Below the pieces are notes generated by a model. It had not been told where the DNA came from and ran no database searches. It saw only the letters and a program-made list of their open reading frames with translations. Shown here in pieces: positions 1 through 10,605 of a DNA stretch of 64,000 nucleotides. How positions within the stretch are numbered: the stretch's first letter is position 1; each line of letters opens with the position of its first letter. The stretch is taken from positions 14,870,501-14,934,500 of the forward strand of contig JAPNXP010000001.1 of assembly GCA_028753945.1 (NCBI GenBank), written 5' to 3'. Source of the DNA: Hexactinellida sp. DTS-2022 (lineage: Eukaryota > Porifera > Hexactinellida). The translations under genes were made by a program, and so were the position numbers.

Positions 1-1249
1 CCAGATGCCGTGGGTATGTTTCTCTCTTCCATTGGCGGAGCTGTTAGAATTGGAATATTAAGAGTGTGAATGGCTACCGAAGGAATATCGATTCTGTTGT
101 TGAAAAAGTGTCGTATTCTTCTAAGAACAATGTCGTATATTGTCTTCAGCAGCACATCATCTTGGTTCTTATCAACAAGGTACTCGAGGCTCCGTGCGTC
201 TTTGTACAGATCTCTCAGTTCTGTGAAAGCGAAGTTTACTATCTCCTCAATTCTCAAATAAGAACCCTCAAACCATTTAAGATGTCTTTCCTTATCACTC
301 GCATTAGTATCTTCTAGCTTTCGAATCGCTAATGCAGTCTCTGTATTTACCCTATTTAGTCGTGTCTCGTATTCTTGACGGGATATCCCCCCGGGCAGTA
401 GGTCCCTATCGGACAGGTTCAGAGGTCTCATGTCCTCCTCTATTCCGGGATGCACGAAGAATATAAATTCTCCTTCTATCATGTGTGTCAGCCCCTGTCT
501 CATGTAATCTGAACACCAGGGCTCCGGTATGGGGTAGGTTCTTAACTTTAGAATCTCAACTTGCAGTTGTTTGATCAGTGACTGGTACTTGTTGATAACA
601 TTATCCCATATTATTGCCGGGAGAAAGTTATTAGTTGGGTGTTCTTTACTACGCTGACTCTTTTTTATTTTCTCCTTAGCAGTTTCACTCCACATGATCA
701 GGGTAGGTAGCGTATATAGCTTGGGCTCGGCTAGTGTGCTGTCTATTAGGAATATGCTATCTCTGAATTCATTTGGGAAACACTTGTTAATGAAGATATT
801 CGTAATTTCCTGATTTGGGAATCAAACTTTTCTAATAGAGTTTGTTTTATGGATTCCTTCATACTTTTGTTCAACTTAAACTTTTCAATCAATTCATTTG
901 CTCTCATAAGTGGTATTCCCATTTTTTTAAGTTCTTCATTTGTTTCTACATATTCTAGCTGTGAACACATCTTATCCATATCACGAGTAGCACTCGCTAT
1001 ATCTCTGTACAGCAGTATTGTCAGTCGATAGCTATCCTCTATAGAAGCTCGTGTCTGCTCTGACAGTATGGCAGCCTTTTTGCTGTACAGTGTATTTATT
1101 TCTAATTTAAACCCATCGCATAATTCTTCCATTCCTTCCGAACCAATTTCAGTTATGTCAATGGATTTAATCTCTCTCAGTCTCTGTTCGTACTGAACAA
1201 TCAGCTTCTCTGCTTTAGCATTTAATTTGGAACTTTGTTGTGTTGCCAT
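1..1249 (-). CDS. coiled-coil protein of unknown function, 3' end beyond window
   Basis: I do not recognise this protein. The ATG at 1249 (MATQQSSKLNAKAEK) opens a charged, helical, coiled-coil-like region of about 140 residues in one frame. That frame stops near 746. A second frame is open from about position 800 to the left window edge and encodes roughly 260 more residues of the same helical style (for example a segment ending PLNLSDRDLLPGG, then ISRQEYETRLNRVNTETAL). The frame change lies near 785-825 on the minus strand. It may be a short intron (a CAG acceptor-like site is present) or an indel; I could not fix the junction. The start layout recalls the coiled-coil starts of the NHL genes to the right (MATQ, MATN), but no NHL repeat is visible before the window ends. 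The gene is partial. Confidence 0.55.
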
Positions 1250-1447
1250 TTGTTTTATTTTCAGTTTTGTTTAAGTTTTGTTTCCTATTCTATCTCTCTA
1301 GTATATTTATATGTTTCAACTAGACTAGGAAACATGTTAGTTTCAATGACTTAATACAGAAAGATAGTAGGTATCATATATTGAAAGTTTGTATTCACAT
1401 TATTTTATTCTTTAAAACTGTATTCATTTTGAGTCTCCATGCTCGGC

Positions 1448-1780
1448 CATACCTGCCAACCGTACAGGGATTCCCTGTACAGTACAGGGATTTTAACCAT
1501 TTTGGCTGGACCGTACAGGGATTTTTAAATTTGTACAGGGTTTTTAGATAGAGAAAAATTCTTGATTGTGAGTCTATTAAAATACCTAAACATGTCTACA
1601 GCATGTAGATATAGCATCTGTTCCTATTCGAGCATACAGGGATTCCCTGTACAGTCTATATAACTAATGTTTTCACCTTTACAAGAAAGATTTTTGGGGG
1701 TGTACAGGGATTTTGGCCAATGTACAGGGGGAAATAGGAGCCTCGTACAGGGATATGTCTCAAATAAGTTGGCAGGTATG
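1448..1780. mobile_element. MITE with CATACCTGCCAAC terminal inverted repeats
   Basis: The ends are exact inverted repeats: CATACCTGCCAAC at 1448 and GTTGGCAGGTATG ending at 1780. The 333-bp interior is built of scattered copies of GTACAGGGATT in both orientations, including the palindrome TACAGGGATTCCCTGTA. It has no coding capacity. The flanks share TGCTC (TGCTCGGC left, TGCTCCAT right), possibly a decayed 8-bp target duplication. A degenerate relative lies near 57330-57385. Confidence 0.7.
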
Positions 1781-1904
1781 TGCTCCATTGCTTATATAGA
1801 AAGTGTATTAGTTACTGATTTCATATAGAAAGTGTATTATATACTTATTTCATATTGAAAGTATTTATTTGTGAAACTAAAAGAAAGCAGTTGTTCTTTT
1901 GAAA

Positions 1905-2862
1905 CAGAAAAGCGCAATTGTTGTGTTTGTTTGTGTGTTTGTCCAGAATTAATTGGAAAGACTACGAGTCCCAGAAAGCTGAAAAATTGTATACAGGGGT
2001 AAGAGAGATATTCACATTTAAAAGTGACAAAATATGTTAGCCAATTAATTGAGAGTTTGTTAGTATGGATCAACTAACTTATTCAATTAGTATAAATAGA
2101 CTGTGCATAATAAAAAGATTTTCTGAGGCTGCAATCTGATTTAGTGAAAATATATTCCTTTAACCAATCAATCATTTGTCTATTCTATTGTATGTTTTTC
2201 TTTTAGTATTATTTGGATTTGAGCTTTCTTATTGTGCAAATGAAATTTATTGAGCTACTAATGGGAGCATTTAAATTTCCCAAACAAATTACATTGTGTA
2301 GCCTTCTTATTAAGGGACTTTATGAGGAAACATTTAATACACCACAGAGATGTATAATTCTCAAGGTTGAAACCGCTCGAACCGAATATCAGTATTCATG
2401 AATAGTTGCCCTACCGAATATTGATACTGATATTCGGTTGCTTCAACCGAATACTGATAATGATAATATTTGGTTACGTCAACCAAATACGAAAACTATG
2501 AATTGATGATATTCGGTTGGTAGAACGAATACGAATACCGATAATCTTTGGTTGCCCTTACCGAATACGAATATACGTAATTTGAATATTCGGATGGAAA
2601 AACTAATATGAATACTGATAATATTCGCTCGGGAGACCGAATACCGAATAATGATATTCGTTTGGGCAACCGAATACTGAATAATGATATCAGGTTGGCA
2701 ACCGAATATATATCAACCAAATATATCAGTATTCGGTTGCAACCTTGAATAAATAAAATAATTAATTCTAAATGATTAGTTTCAAGGCGTAGTAAGGCCG
2801 CGCATTGAGGGGTGAAGCGCCGAACAGTCCAAAGCGACCGAGACCGAAGGGCTCGTACTATT
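1905..2862 (+). mobile_element. non-autonomous interspersed element, (GTTTG)n 5' block and GAAGGGCTCGT 3' end
   Basis: The 5' block reads GCGCAATTGTTGTG, a GTTTG-rich microsatellite and GTCCAGAATTAATTGGAAAG. The 3' block ends GACCGAGACCGAAGGGCTCGT at about 2862. Another copy lies in reverse orientation at 47530-47740 plus 51117-51400. That copy lacks the insertion at 2362-2747 and so shows the empty site. The 5' and 3' blocks are shared with the other interspersed elements in the window. Confidence 0.6.
2362..2747. mobile_element. MITE made of ACCGAATA/TATTCGGT motifs, nested insertion
   Basis: The ends are CAAGGTTGAAACCG and CGGTTGCAACCTTG. The interior is an array of degenerate short motifs around CCGAATATTCGG. 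Comparison with the reverse copy near 47575 shows host sequence joined directly across this point (GTTAATTCTAAATG), so the whole block is an insertion. The flanks ATAATTCT (2354-2361) and TTAATTCT (2762-2769) look like an imperfect 8-bp duplication. Confidence 0.65.
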
Positions 2863-2870
2863 AATAAAAC

Positions 2871-3061
2871 CAGTGTACCACAAAATGAAATTTTGATGGT
2901 TGCTAATTAAGCAACCACCTCACTTTCTCTGGTGACTAAAGGATATAATCCACAATTTATGGTGGTGGAATAGCTAAGCCACCAAAGGCAAAATTGATGG
3001 CTTAATTAAGAAGGATTTTTGTTTGCTAATGCCACCCAACCACCTAATTTGTCGTGCACTA
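2871..3061. mobile_element. small MITE, CAGTGTACCACAAA ends
   Basis: The left end CAGTGTACCACAAA is the approximate inverse of the right end TTTGTCGTGCACT. The interior repeats GGTGGCTTA/TAAGCCACC-like motifs. A related fragment starts at 7484 (CAGTGCACGACAAA). Confidence 0.5.
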
Positions 3062-3435
3062 GATACAGTTTATAACAATTCATAGATTTAACTAAATAAT
3101 ATTGTGACTGGTAATGCGTGTCCTGTACAAACCACATTGGCATTGCAAATTTAGTCCACTGATTTAGTTACAAATTCTCGTATTAACTAATTGCACATTA
3201 CACGTAGTACGAATTCCTATCACCAATTATTAAGCAGGTTGGTTGCAATGTATTATCAGCCATTTGTAAATACGCTCCTAATCCTGGTCTGATCCAATTT
3301 TAATACGCCTAAATCACAAATTAATGTTACGGTTTTGGAGAGGATTCCAAATTTTCACGCTCCTAAATTCAAATTTTCCAAAAATTATACTCCAAAAGGA
3401 GCGTCTCGCGCTCCTGGATAATTCCTTGAACTTGG
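3062..3435. other. AT-rich intergenic DNA, nothing recognised
   Basis: There is no open frame, clear repeat or RNA gene. A TTGCTAG acceptor-like site sits just before the hydrophobic reading frame that follows. Confidence 0.5.
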
Positions 3436-3852
3436 TTGCTACTTGCTAGTATCATATTGCACCTTTTAGAACTTCTAATTTCAATGATAACTTCATTTCC
3501 ACTGCTAGCATTTCTGGGACGCTCAGCTATCGAGTTCATAGTTAAAATATTAAACTTGCAAAGCACCAAGTGGCATAAGCTAAGCAAGCTCTCAGTTAAC
3601 CATGGACACACACAACTGTTCAGACTTATCCTTTCTGTGTTTATTCTAAGCCTGTTATTAGGCTTGTTTCTCCCGAGCATTCAAGTGATTAAAACTCCCA
3701 TTGGAGGCGTAGTGGCCATGTTCTCTATCGTATCCCCTGGCTTCCTAACGCTTAACTATGCTATTCGTAAGCACACTAACAAGCGATCTTTGTGGAAAGA
3801 AATCCCAATCTCAGCTTTTGTTAATACTGTATCACCAATTCGGATAGATTAA
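3436..3852 (+). pseudogene. fragment of an SLC38-like amino-acid transporter (C-terminal membrane segments)
   Basis: The reading frame is 138 codons and has no good ATG start; it begins after an in-frame TGA, close to an AG acceptor-like site. The peptide is strongly hydrophobic, with three likely membrane segments (about residues 4-30, 62-82 and 86-106). The segment MITSFPLLAFLGRSAIEF and the later pair of helices resemble the last third of Aa_trans-family proteins such as SLC38 sodium-coupled neutral amino-acid transporters, where a TSFP...R motif precedes the final helices. No matching upstream exon is visible in the preceding 370 bases. It is either a last exon or, more likely, a 5'-truncated pseudogene. 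The family call rests on motif memory only. Confidence 0.35.
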
Positions 3853-4120
3853 CTACAATCAACTCCCGTTATAACGTTATAACCAAGTCGGATATAATAA
3901 AGTTCCTGTTTATAACGAAGTAGTTCAATGATTCGGAAATCCTTCTATCCATAGCCTATGTTCTATCTTATTACATTATTAAAAGGATATAATGAATATA
4001 ACGAAATTCCGCTTATAACGAAGTCATTTATTATAAAATATGATATTATAGCCTCTAAGCTATTAATGTAACTCCGGTTACAACGAAATCCGTTTGTAAT
4101 GAACTCTTTTAAGATCGAAC
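3853..4120. repeat. degenerate pogo/Tc1-like MITE (TATAACGAAG motifs)
   Basis: CAATCAACTCCCGTTATAACG at the left and several TATAACGAAGT/ACTCCGGTTACAACG motifs in mixed orientation mark a decayed element. It is related to the one in the intron at 8935-9088. Confidence 0.45.
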
Positions 4121-4380
4121 ATACCAGCCACAAGAACATATATCAATGGTTGCTGGACATTATAATTGTCGTCTTTTCTCCAGCTGTTCTCTTAGGAAGG
4201 AGAACTGTTAGGTCCGTAATAAGAAGAGAACATATTCGAGAGGCGTACGGTATACCTGGTATACGCTGATTTGTCATGTTGTATTAAAAGCGCTGTAATT
4301 GGTAGATAAGTTAGTATTTAATATGGATAATAATAATATATACACATAGAGAAGATGAAAAGAATTAAACACAGCAGCTA
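4121..4380. other. intergenic spacer, nothing recognised
   Basis: AT-rich, no open frame. This is the 3' flank of the minus-strand RAB3GAP1-like gene. Confidence 0.4.
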
Positions 4381-7300
4381 TCAGAAGAGTCTGAGGTCTT
4401 CAGACACAGCAATAGCAATGCGTGTCTCGTCCTGAGAGAGACCCGCGTACAGTCTGTGGTGACAGGTGGTTGAGTAGGACTGTGGGTTCGGACAGATTGT
4501 ACGCAACACATATTCGCGGAATATCGGCTTCCCGAAAGTAGGCGGCGCCGAATTCAACAGCCCGCCCCCTTCTAGCCCCATCTTCCTCTTGAGAGGACTG
4601 TGACTAGAGAGAACAGACTTGAACACGCCGCGTATCGCTTGTCCCTGTACAGACCCGGCCGCTCCCTCTATCTCTATCCCCTCAGAGGCAGTCTTCTGCA
4701 GACGGGCAGCCAGCCCCAGGAGCTCCTCGCTCACGTCTTGGAAGTGAGTGCGCATCTCTACGTCATTGAGTGCGTGGTATCCGTGCATTAGGTAGTTGTA
4801 TATAGCCTGCAGGGAGCAGAAATGTGCATCTATACGTGCGAGCAGAGAGAGACACTCTCTGTAGAACTTAACAGAGTTCTCCGCGCACTCAATCCCCAGC
4901 TGTTCCACCTCCCCGAGCCGGGTCTGCAGATCCCCTATATACTCGGCGCAGCGCCGCTCAGAGGCCACTGGTAGCGAGGAGAAGTGGGATAGCGCCGCCT
5001 GCAGCAGGTTGGGGAATATGAGACAGGCCAGCTCACTGGGACTGAGAGTAGACAGGAACTGTAGTATCTTCTCCGCCTCTTTTGTGTCGTCAAACAGTCT
5101 CTTCTGTCTGTGTGCTGGGACTGACTCTGCGTCTCGCCACGCCTGCAGCCACGTGCTGTCGCTGCCTCGGATGCGCGTACTCAGTCTCCCCTGCACATAC
5201 ACCATAGTCTCTCTATTCTGTGCTGTGTCGGTTGAACTAGCTGTAGGCACATCTGCGCCTATATCTATAAAGGCATCAGCAGCATCCGGTTGAGCTCCGA
5301 GGGAGTATACAGCAGGCTTGTTGGTGGGGGTGTCCAGACTGCTGACGGCAGACCCGTAGCTGGTGGAGGGAACAGAGCCCTGTCCCAGCGGGGACTGCTG
5401 CTCCATTGAGGAGAAGCTACTGTCCAGCGGTATGAAGTCCCGCGGCGAATACCAGCGTATGAAGTCCTCCAGCACACAGCCTGGGTTGGCAGCCTTGAAG
5501 GCAGACATGTCGGAGCGTAGCGTCACGCTCTGCATGGCGGCTCTGAGGAGGGAGGCTTCCTGGGAGCAGCCCAGCTGACTCATGAGCTCTGTCTGCGCCC
5601 GAAGCGCGTCCTCTGTTAGCGGGGCGTGCTCCTGCGTGACGGGGATGTACATGGGGTCTCCGGTGAGCATGAGGAGCTTGCCGGCCTCGCGCTCTCTCCC
5701 GGAGCCCTCCAGGGAGGAGCAGCTCTGGAAGAGACTCAGCTCTCCCTCCGAGTCGGGCGCGGGGAGAGCCTCGCTGGCCTCGTAGAACTCGTCGGAGTCC
5801 GAGGTACCCGGGGACCCGATGTGCACCAGGCCCTCCTCCTTGGAGAACTTGACCTCCGTCCCTAGGGCGGGGGCGGGGCGCGGCGAGAAGGCTGCCTCCT
5901 TGTGTCTGATGCAGCACTGCAGCATCTGCAGCTTCTGGTGCAGCAGTCCGAACTGGAAGTCCGGCATGTCCCCCTCGGTGTCCGGCAGCGGCTCGCCAGT
6001 CTCCCAGGCACGCCGGAGCTCCGATATGACGTCATGCCAGAGCTGCAGCAGCCCAGGCAGCCCCCCGTGGCTGAACATGACTGCGGCGGCGCAGAGACAG
6101 AGCCGCTCCGTGAGGCTCCCGGCCGGGGCGGTCTTGTGGTCCGGCCGGCCCTGGGGGCCCGGGGGGGCGGGACAGGGCCGGAAGAGGAAGCTCATCATGC
6201 TCTGCAGCGTGCTCAGCTTTAGGGGCGTGTCTGCGTCGCGCAGGGACCGCGGCCTGGGCTCGGTCCGACCGGTGACGTGCTTGAGTGCGTTCTTAAAGCG
6301 GGGCTGCTCCTCTGCGGGCTGCTGGTAGGCCCCGGGCACCAGTCGGTCGAGGAGAGCGGATATGGAGTCCGTGTGTCGGAAGAGCCCCGAGAAGGTCTCG
6401 AGACAGGAGGAGAGGTAGCACTCGTTGTCGCCGGGGGCGGAGCAGGAGACCAGCCAGCGGCGCGCCTCCAGCGGGTTCAGATCCGAGAAGGATTGGTTGT
6501 CCCGCACCAGGGACTCGTCGCGAGTGGGCCAACAGACGCTGAGGGTTAGCGAGGATATGGGAGAGGTCTTGGAGCCGTATGGGAGTCTGTCCCACTGTGA
6601 GGGGGCGGGCTGGGAGCAGGGGAAGTAGCGCATTAGAGAGGAACAGTCGGCCCGGTAGGTGTTCTTAATAGCCACCTGTACCTTAATGCTGGGGAGAGCG
6701 GAGGTGGGCGATAGCTTGCCTTTGAAGAGCTCCACGAGTCCGGACAGGTACTGCAGGTTGGGCGGCACCTGCCGTATGTGCACCATCTCGAACCAGGTCC
6801 GTCTGTTGTCGTAGTGCCCCACGCCCACGTACATGAGTCTCTCGCCCTCCTGAGACCGAAAGAATATCGGGAGCTGGTAATGTGAGGCGTCCATGGCCGG
6901 CAGAAGAGAGCTGAAGAGGAACCGCGTCTGGGACAGGGTCCAGGTCTGCTGGTGTCTCGGGTCGTTTGGTGCCAGGAGCGCAAAGTTCTTGACTCCGTAC
7001 CAGCGCGTTACGGGGTGTGCGCGCAGGGGGAAATCCCCGGCCGGGTCCTCCGACATCATTTCGTGTGGATACGAGCAGAGCGGGATCAGCGCCTGGCCCT
7101 GGTGGTCCCCGTGCATGTAGAAAGAGAGGGAGAACATAACATCGTTATAGGTTAGGGTGGTGGATAGGAAAGTGCCGACTATGCTCGTGTTGCGCGTAAC
7201 CTTCATCTTGCTCCACTCCTGTAGTGTAGCGTCTAGCGAAGACACAAACACCTCCCAAGGAGTGACAGTTGTGAAGTCGTTAATCTCGAACACTTGCCCG

Positions 7301-7416
7301 TCTACGCCCCCCAGACAGTCTGTCTCCGGCAGGAAGAGAGCTCCGTCCGAGAGAGAGCGGAGACTGGAGGAGAGGGCGGGGCTAGGCTCCCCGGGCAGCG
7401 ACGCGTAGTCATCCAT
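4381..7416 (-). CDS. RAB3GAP1: Rab3 GTPase-activating protein catalytic subunit
   Basis: This is a single uninterrupted 1011-codon frame from an ATG at 7416 to TGA. Human RAB3GAP1 is about 981 residues, so it looks full length. Known role: with the RAB3GAP2 subunit it acts as GAP for Rab3 and GEF for Rab18 on membranes, in exocytosis and ER/lipid-droplet traffic. Diagnostic stretches are visible: TPWEVF (about residue 53), the central GSLTERLCLCAAAVMFSHGG plus LWHDVISELRRAWE (about 440-480), NPGCVLEDFIRWYSPRDF (about 645-660), and RQKRLFDDTKEAEKILQFL (about 765-785). The last lies in the region where the catalytic arginine of the human protein is found; I did not align it. Codons are markedly GC-rich compared with genes to the right, and there are no introns. 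Long open frames on the opposite strand are side effects of this composition. Confidence 0.93.
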   Translation of the reverse strand: MDDYASLPGEPSPALSSSLRSLSDGALFLPETDCLGGVDGQVFEINDFTTVTPWEVFVSSLDATLQEWSKMKVTRNTSIVGTFLSTTLTYNDVMFSLSFYMHGDHQGQALIPLCSYPHEMMSEDPAGDFPLRAHPVTRWYGVKNFALLAPNDPRHQQTWTLSQTRFLFSSLLPAMDASHYQLPIFFRSQEGERLMYVGVGHYDNRRTWFEMVHIRQVPPNLQYLSGLVELFKGKLSPTSALPSIKVQVAIKNTYRADCSSLMRYFPCSQPAPSQWDRLPYGSKTSPISSLTLSVCWPTRDESLVRDNQSFSDLNPLEARRWLVSCSAPGDNECYLSSCLETFSGLFRHTDSISALLDRLVPGAYQQPAEEQPRFKNALKHVTGRTEPRPRSLRDADTPLKLSTLQSMMSFLFRPCPAPPGPQGRPDHKTAPAGSLTERLCLCAAAVMFSHGGLPGLLQLWHDVISELRRAWETGEPLPDTEGDMPDFQFGLLHQKLQMLQCCIRHKEAAFSPRPAPALGTEVKFSKEEGLVHIGSPGTSDSDEFYEASEALPAPDSEGELSLFQSCSSLEGSGREREAGKLLMLTGDPMYIPVTQEHAPLTEDALRAQTELMSQLGCSQEASLLRAAMQSVTLRSDMSAFKAANPGCVLEDFIRWYSPRDFIPLDSSFSSMEQQSPLGQGSVPSTSYGSAVSSLDTPTNKPAVYSLGAQPDAADAFIDIGADVPTASSTDTAQNRETMVYVQGRLSTRIRGSDSTWLQAWRDAESVPAHRQKRLFDDTKEAEKILQFLSTLSPSELACLIFPNLLQAALSHFSSLPVASERRCAEYIGDLQTRLGEVEQLGIECAENSVKFYRECLSLLARIDAHFCSLQAIYNYLMHGYHALNDVEMRTHFQDVSEELLGLAARLQKTASEGIEIEGAAGSVQGQAIRGVFKSVLSSHSPLKRKMGLEGGGLLNSAPPTFGKPIFREYVLRTICPNPQSYSTTCHHRLYAGLSQDETRIAIAVSEDLRLF

Positions 7417-7483
7417 TGAATACAGCTACAGAGCGTAATACACCATGGATACTAACTTACAGTTAACTCTCGTTGGTTTAAAT

Positions 7484-7600
7484 CAGTGCACGACAAAAAG
7501 AAAACTTGATGGTTAAGCCACCGCCTCACTTTTTCTGGTGGCTAAAGAATAAAAAACGGTCGGTTTAACAAACCACTGATGGCTTAACAAAACTTTCTGA
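7484..7600. repeat. fragment related to the MITE at 2871-3061
   Basis: CAGTGCACGACAAA is followed by TTGATGGTTAAGCCACC and CTGGTGGCTAAAG, matching the other copy. The right end is unclear. Confidence 0.45.
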
Positions 7601-8256
7601 CTTGTGCCCACAAAAATACCCACTAGTATAATGCTTTAGTGCGGAAATGCCGCACCCATAAATTAACATCGCCGCACCTTCATTCAGGCCTAGCTACCAT
7701 GTATACTAACTTATACTGTCAGGTTTGTGTATTATGAACATTGGAGGAATCAAAAATTGTATTAATAATATATTTCATAATCATAATATGCGAACTCAAC
7801 TTAATAATACAAACCCTATGTATTTAAAGTTGTTAAATTGGGACCATAGGGCTTGTTTAGAATAAATTGTTTCATATTGATAAGAAAAGTTGTTCACAAT
7901 AATCAGAGTTGTCACTTGTCAGTATTAGTATTTCCCTGAATTAAAGAGGATTCAGTAGATTCGATCGTGTACACGCTACACGGTTCGATATAAATTAAGA
8001 AATAAGATTAATAATATGTAATGGAGAGTTTACTTAGAGGAGCTAGTCTCAAAGCTTAAAAAATATATTAAATCAGTTAAGTTGTTAATAGACATTAATA
8101 GAATGCTAAAACTATCCTAGTTACCTGAGTGGCAGATGGAATTAGAACCGAGTTAGACCATCTTCTAATCAGCGGAGACAAATATTAGATTCCATCAGTC
8201 ATCAAACAATAGAAAGAAACGTGTTATACATTAAAATAGAAAGTACAGCGAGATAT
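7601..8256. other. AT-rich intergenic DNA with a decayed MITE
   Basis: CTGTCAGGTTTGTGTATTATGAACATT near 7718-7744 is the end of a Tc1/pogo-like MITE also present near 8863 and 43257. Nothing else is recognised. This is the 3' flank of the coiled-coil gene. Confidence 0.4.
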
Positions 8257-9995
8257 TTAGTTCAGTTTATCTCTACTCTGGTTAATATTCAGTTGCAGTT
8301 TGCTAATCTGTGCGTCAAGTTGGTATAACCTATCTTCGAATTCAGACTCGTTACTAAGGGTACTACACACGGGTATAATCTGTTTAGGGAGTTTATCTGG
8401 TGTCTCTCTAACATAGCCGTTAATAGAGCTAACAGCTGATGAGTCAGTGACTCTCCCCTGCTGTATAAAGTTATCTAGCTCTCTCACGGTCTCGGTTACA
8501 TACCCCGGGGCGGATACGGTCCCCTCTCTGACGCTCCTAACGAGACTGCTGTGAGTGTGAGTCAGCATATCTCTATACTCGCCGCATCTCCGCTTAACAC
8601 GCCGTAGCTCCGCCTCCTTGGCTATTATAGTCTCCGAGACCTGAGACCCGATGCTCAGACTGTCCAGCTCGGGTCCGTGCGTGACGGAGGGCCCCAGCAG
8701 CTGTATGGAGCTCCCCAGGGAGCGGAGAGAGCAGCGGTAGAGATCTGTTCCTCGCTCCAGCTCAGCCGCGCTACTCCTGTAGAGCACTCGTTATAGGACA
8801 GTATAGCATACACGTTAATCTGGTATCAAAAGTAATATCTCTCTCTCTATATATATATACAGTCAGGTTCTTTTATTATGAACATTCAAGGGCCAAAAAT
8901 TGTGTTCATAATAGAGAGACTACATAATAAGCGAATGAACTCTCGTTATAACGAAGTGCTTGAGACTTGTAAAATTCCTTCATTATATCCTGATATTCGT
9001 AATAAGCGGATAATAAATAATTAATGCGTTCAATGCTCTGGGGGAAAATCTCCATTTCGTTATAAGGTATAACGGGAGTTCACTGTATTGGATATACCCT
9101 ACAATTCTCGCTACAATTAATTCCTCTCACTATACCTGTTTCTGTCCTCGAACTCGCAGAGCTCTGTCTTCAGCTGCTGCAGAGTGCCGCTGAGAGAGTT
9201 CCTCTGTCGCTTCGTATCGGACAGCTGTTGCGCCAGATCGTCCCTGTTGCTCCTCAGGCGCCGGAGACAGCTCTCCAGGCGCTGGCACTGCTCCGAGAGG
9301 GTCCGCTTATCCTCCGATACCCTCAGCAGCTCCTCTCTCAGGTCCCTCTCCACCCCCACAGCCGGCCGGTCCGTGCCAGTGCCTATCTCGTGTCGGACCA
9401 GCTGTGAGTAGGAGTGCGCTCTCAGGTCGGAGGCGCAGAGGGGGCGGGGCTCAGAGGGCGGAGGCAGCGGACTCGGGTTGGTGGCGTCGATAAGCTGTAT
9501 GACTGCCATGAGCTGAGGCAGCAGGGCCTGGCATTCGGAGGGGAGGGAGCCCTTGGTGGGATCCAGCCTGTGGGCTAGCGATTGCATGAGTCTCTGTGTG
9601 GCGAGAGAGAGCAGGTGAGAACTGGTCTGCGAGCTAAAGGGCCGGCTGTTGTCTGTTGCCGTAGACTGTATTGTGTCGTCAGAGCGCGTGGGAGATAACT
9701 TGGTGGGTAAGTCATCGGGTTTTTGTTTGCCGGAGAGAGGGAGCGCGGTCTGTTTGGACACAACTCGACTGGATGTGGCCTGTCGCTTGGCGGGGGGCGG
9801 GTTCTGAGTAACGGCGACTTTCTTCCTATGTTGTCTCGACTGTGTCTTGTCGGCTGTGGGCTCGCTGAGAACATGTTTGCGAGAATGTTTGCTCTGCTTC
9901 TGATCCACCTCCAGCAGGGAGTATACAATCTCGCTGCACTTCTCCATGTCGGAGAGCAGGCGAGTCTGAGTGGGGCTCTTAGAGGGATTATGCAT
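8257..9995 (-). CDS. two-exon coiled-coil protein, unrecognised
   Basis: I join two frames into one gene. Exon 1 runs from ATG 9995 (MHNPSKSPTQTR) to 9136 and ends at a good donor (AACAG|GTATAGT). Exon 2 starts at 8776 after CTCTACAG and ends with TAA at 8257. Exon lengths 860 and 520 sum to 1380 bases, so the phase-2 junction preserves the frame and gives 459 residues. Residues about 1-110 are basic and low-complexity, about 120-190 mixed. About 205 to the end is coiled-coil (ERDLREELLRVSEDKRTL, then across the splice EFEDRN-R-SSAAELERG). Composition is GC-rich like the RAB3GAP1 neighbour, and both are on the minus strand. Exon 2 alone has no ATG, which supports the join. A centrosomal or cytoskeletal role would be a guess. 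Confidence 0.65.
8777..9135 (-). other. intron of the coiled-coil gene, filled by MITE remnants
   Basis: GT-AG intron of 359 bases. It holds the end of a Tc1/pogo-like MITE (CAGTCAGGTTCTTTTATTATG near 8862) and a second element at 8935-9088 with GAACTCTCGTTATAACG and AACGGGAGTTCACTG ends. Confidence 0.6.
8935..9088. mobile_element. pogo/Tc1-like MITE in an intron
   Basis: The inverted ends are GAACTCTCGTTATAACG (left) and TATAACGGGAGTTCACTGTA (right). The interior is AT-rich and non-coding. The outermost bases of the left end are lost where another MITE fragment abuts. Confidence 0.55.
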
Positions 9996-10229
9996 TCCTA
10001 AGTATACTCTCAATTAGTGTAGCTATTCTAAGCAGTGAGCACAGAGAATCCGACATTTTCAACCGTGGAACAAACACCAAACATTCTGTGGTCACCCTCC
10101 CATTGCCCATAAATACAAATTGGACCCTCCACTGCCGTCAGTAGAACCGAAGGGGCATTAGTATATACACACCCTGGTACTAAATAACTTATTAGAGTCA
10201 ACTAAGTAGCGGCTGTATAGCTATTTTAT
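9996..10229. other. intergenic spacer upstream of the coiled-coil gene
   Basis: No open frame or repeat recognised. It probably holds the promoter and 5' UTR of the minus-strand gene. Confidence 0.4.
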
Positions 10230-10392
10230 GGGGCATGCCTAATTTCCGGGACGGGACGGAACCGTCCCGGAAAATCCAGGTACCTAAAGTACGGGACGGG
10301 ACAGGTAGTAGTAAATTATTAATTACGATTACATGGGCTAAAACAGTAGTTCTTAACTGGTGGGGAATGGATCCTTTCAGAGATGGAACCGG

Positions 10393-10605
10393 TGTAGCAG
10401 CCCAGATTAACCCCCACCCAGTTTAATCCCTGGGATAAACTAGGCTAGCCCAGATTAACCCCCGGGGTTAAACTGGGCTAGCCTAGTTTATACCCCAGAG
10501 GTTAAACTAAAGCTAGCCAAGATTATACCCCCAGAGCCTATTTTAACCCCTGGGGGTTAAAATAAGCTAGCCTATTTTACGGCCCTAGTTTATCCCGTGT
10601 AAATC
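10393..10605. repeat. left terminal inverted repeat of Ginger1
   Basis: It begins TGTAGCAGCCCAGATTAACC. Internally it repeats GCTAGCC and TTAACCCC in alternating orientation, so it can fold on itself as well as pair with the right TIR. Confidence 0.8.

Noticed and set aside
3369-3680. Minus-strand frame opposite the SLC38-like fragment.
   Set aside because: No recognisable motif; the plus-strand frame shows membrane helices in the expected order.
4381-7416. Long open frames on the plus strand and in other minus frames across the RAB3GAP1 gene.
   Set aside because: They overlap a highly conserved gene, lack recognisable motifs and are explained by its high GC content.
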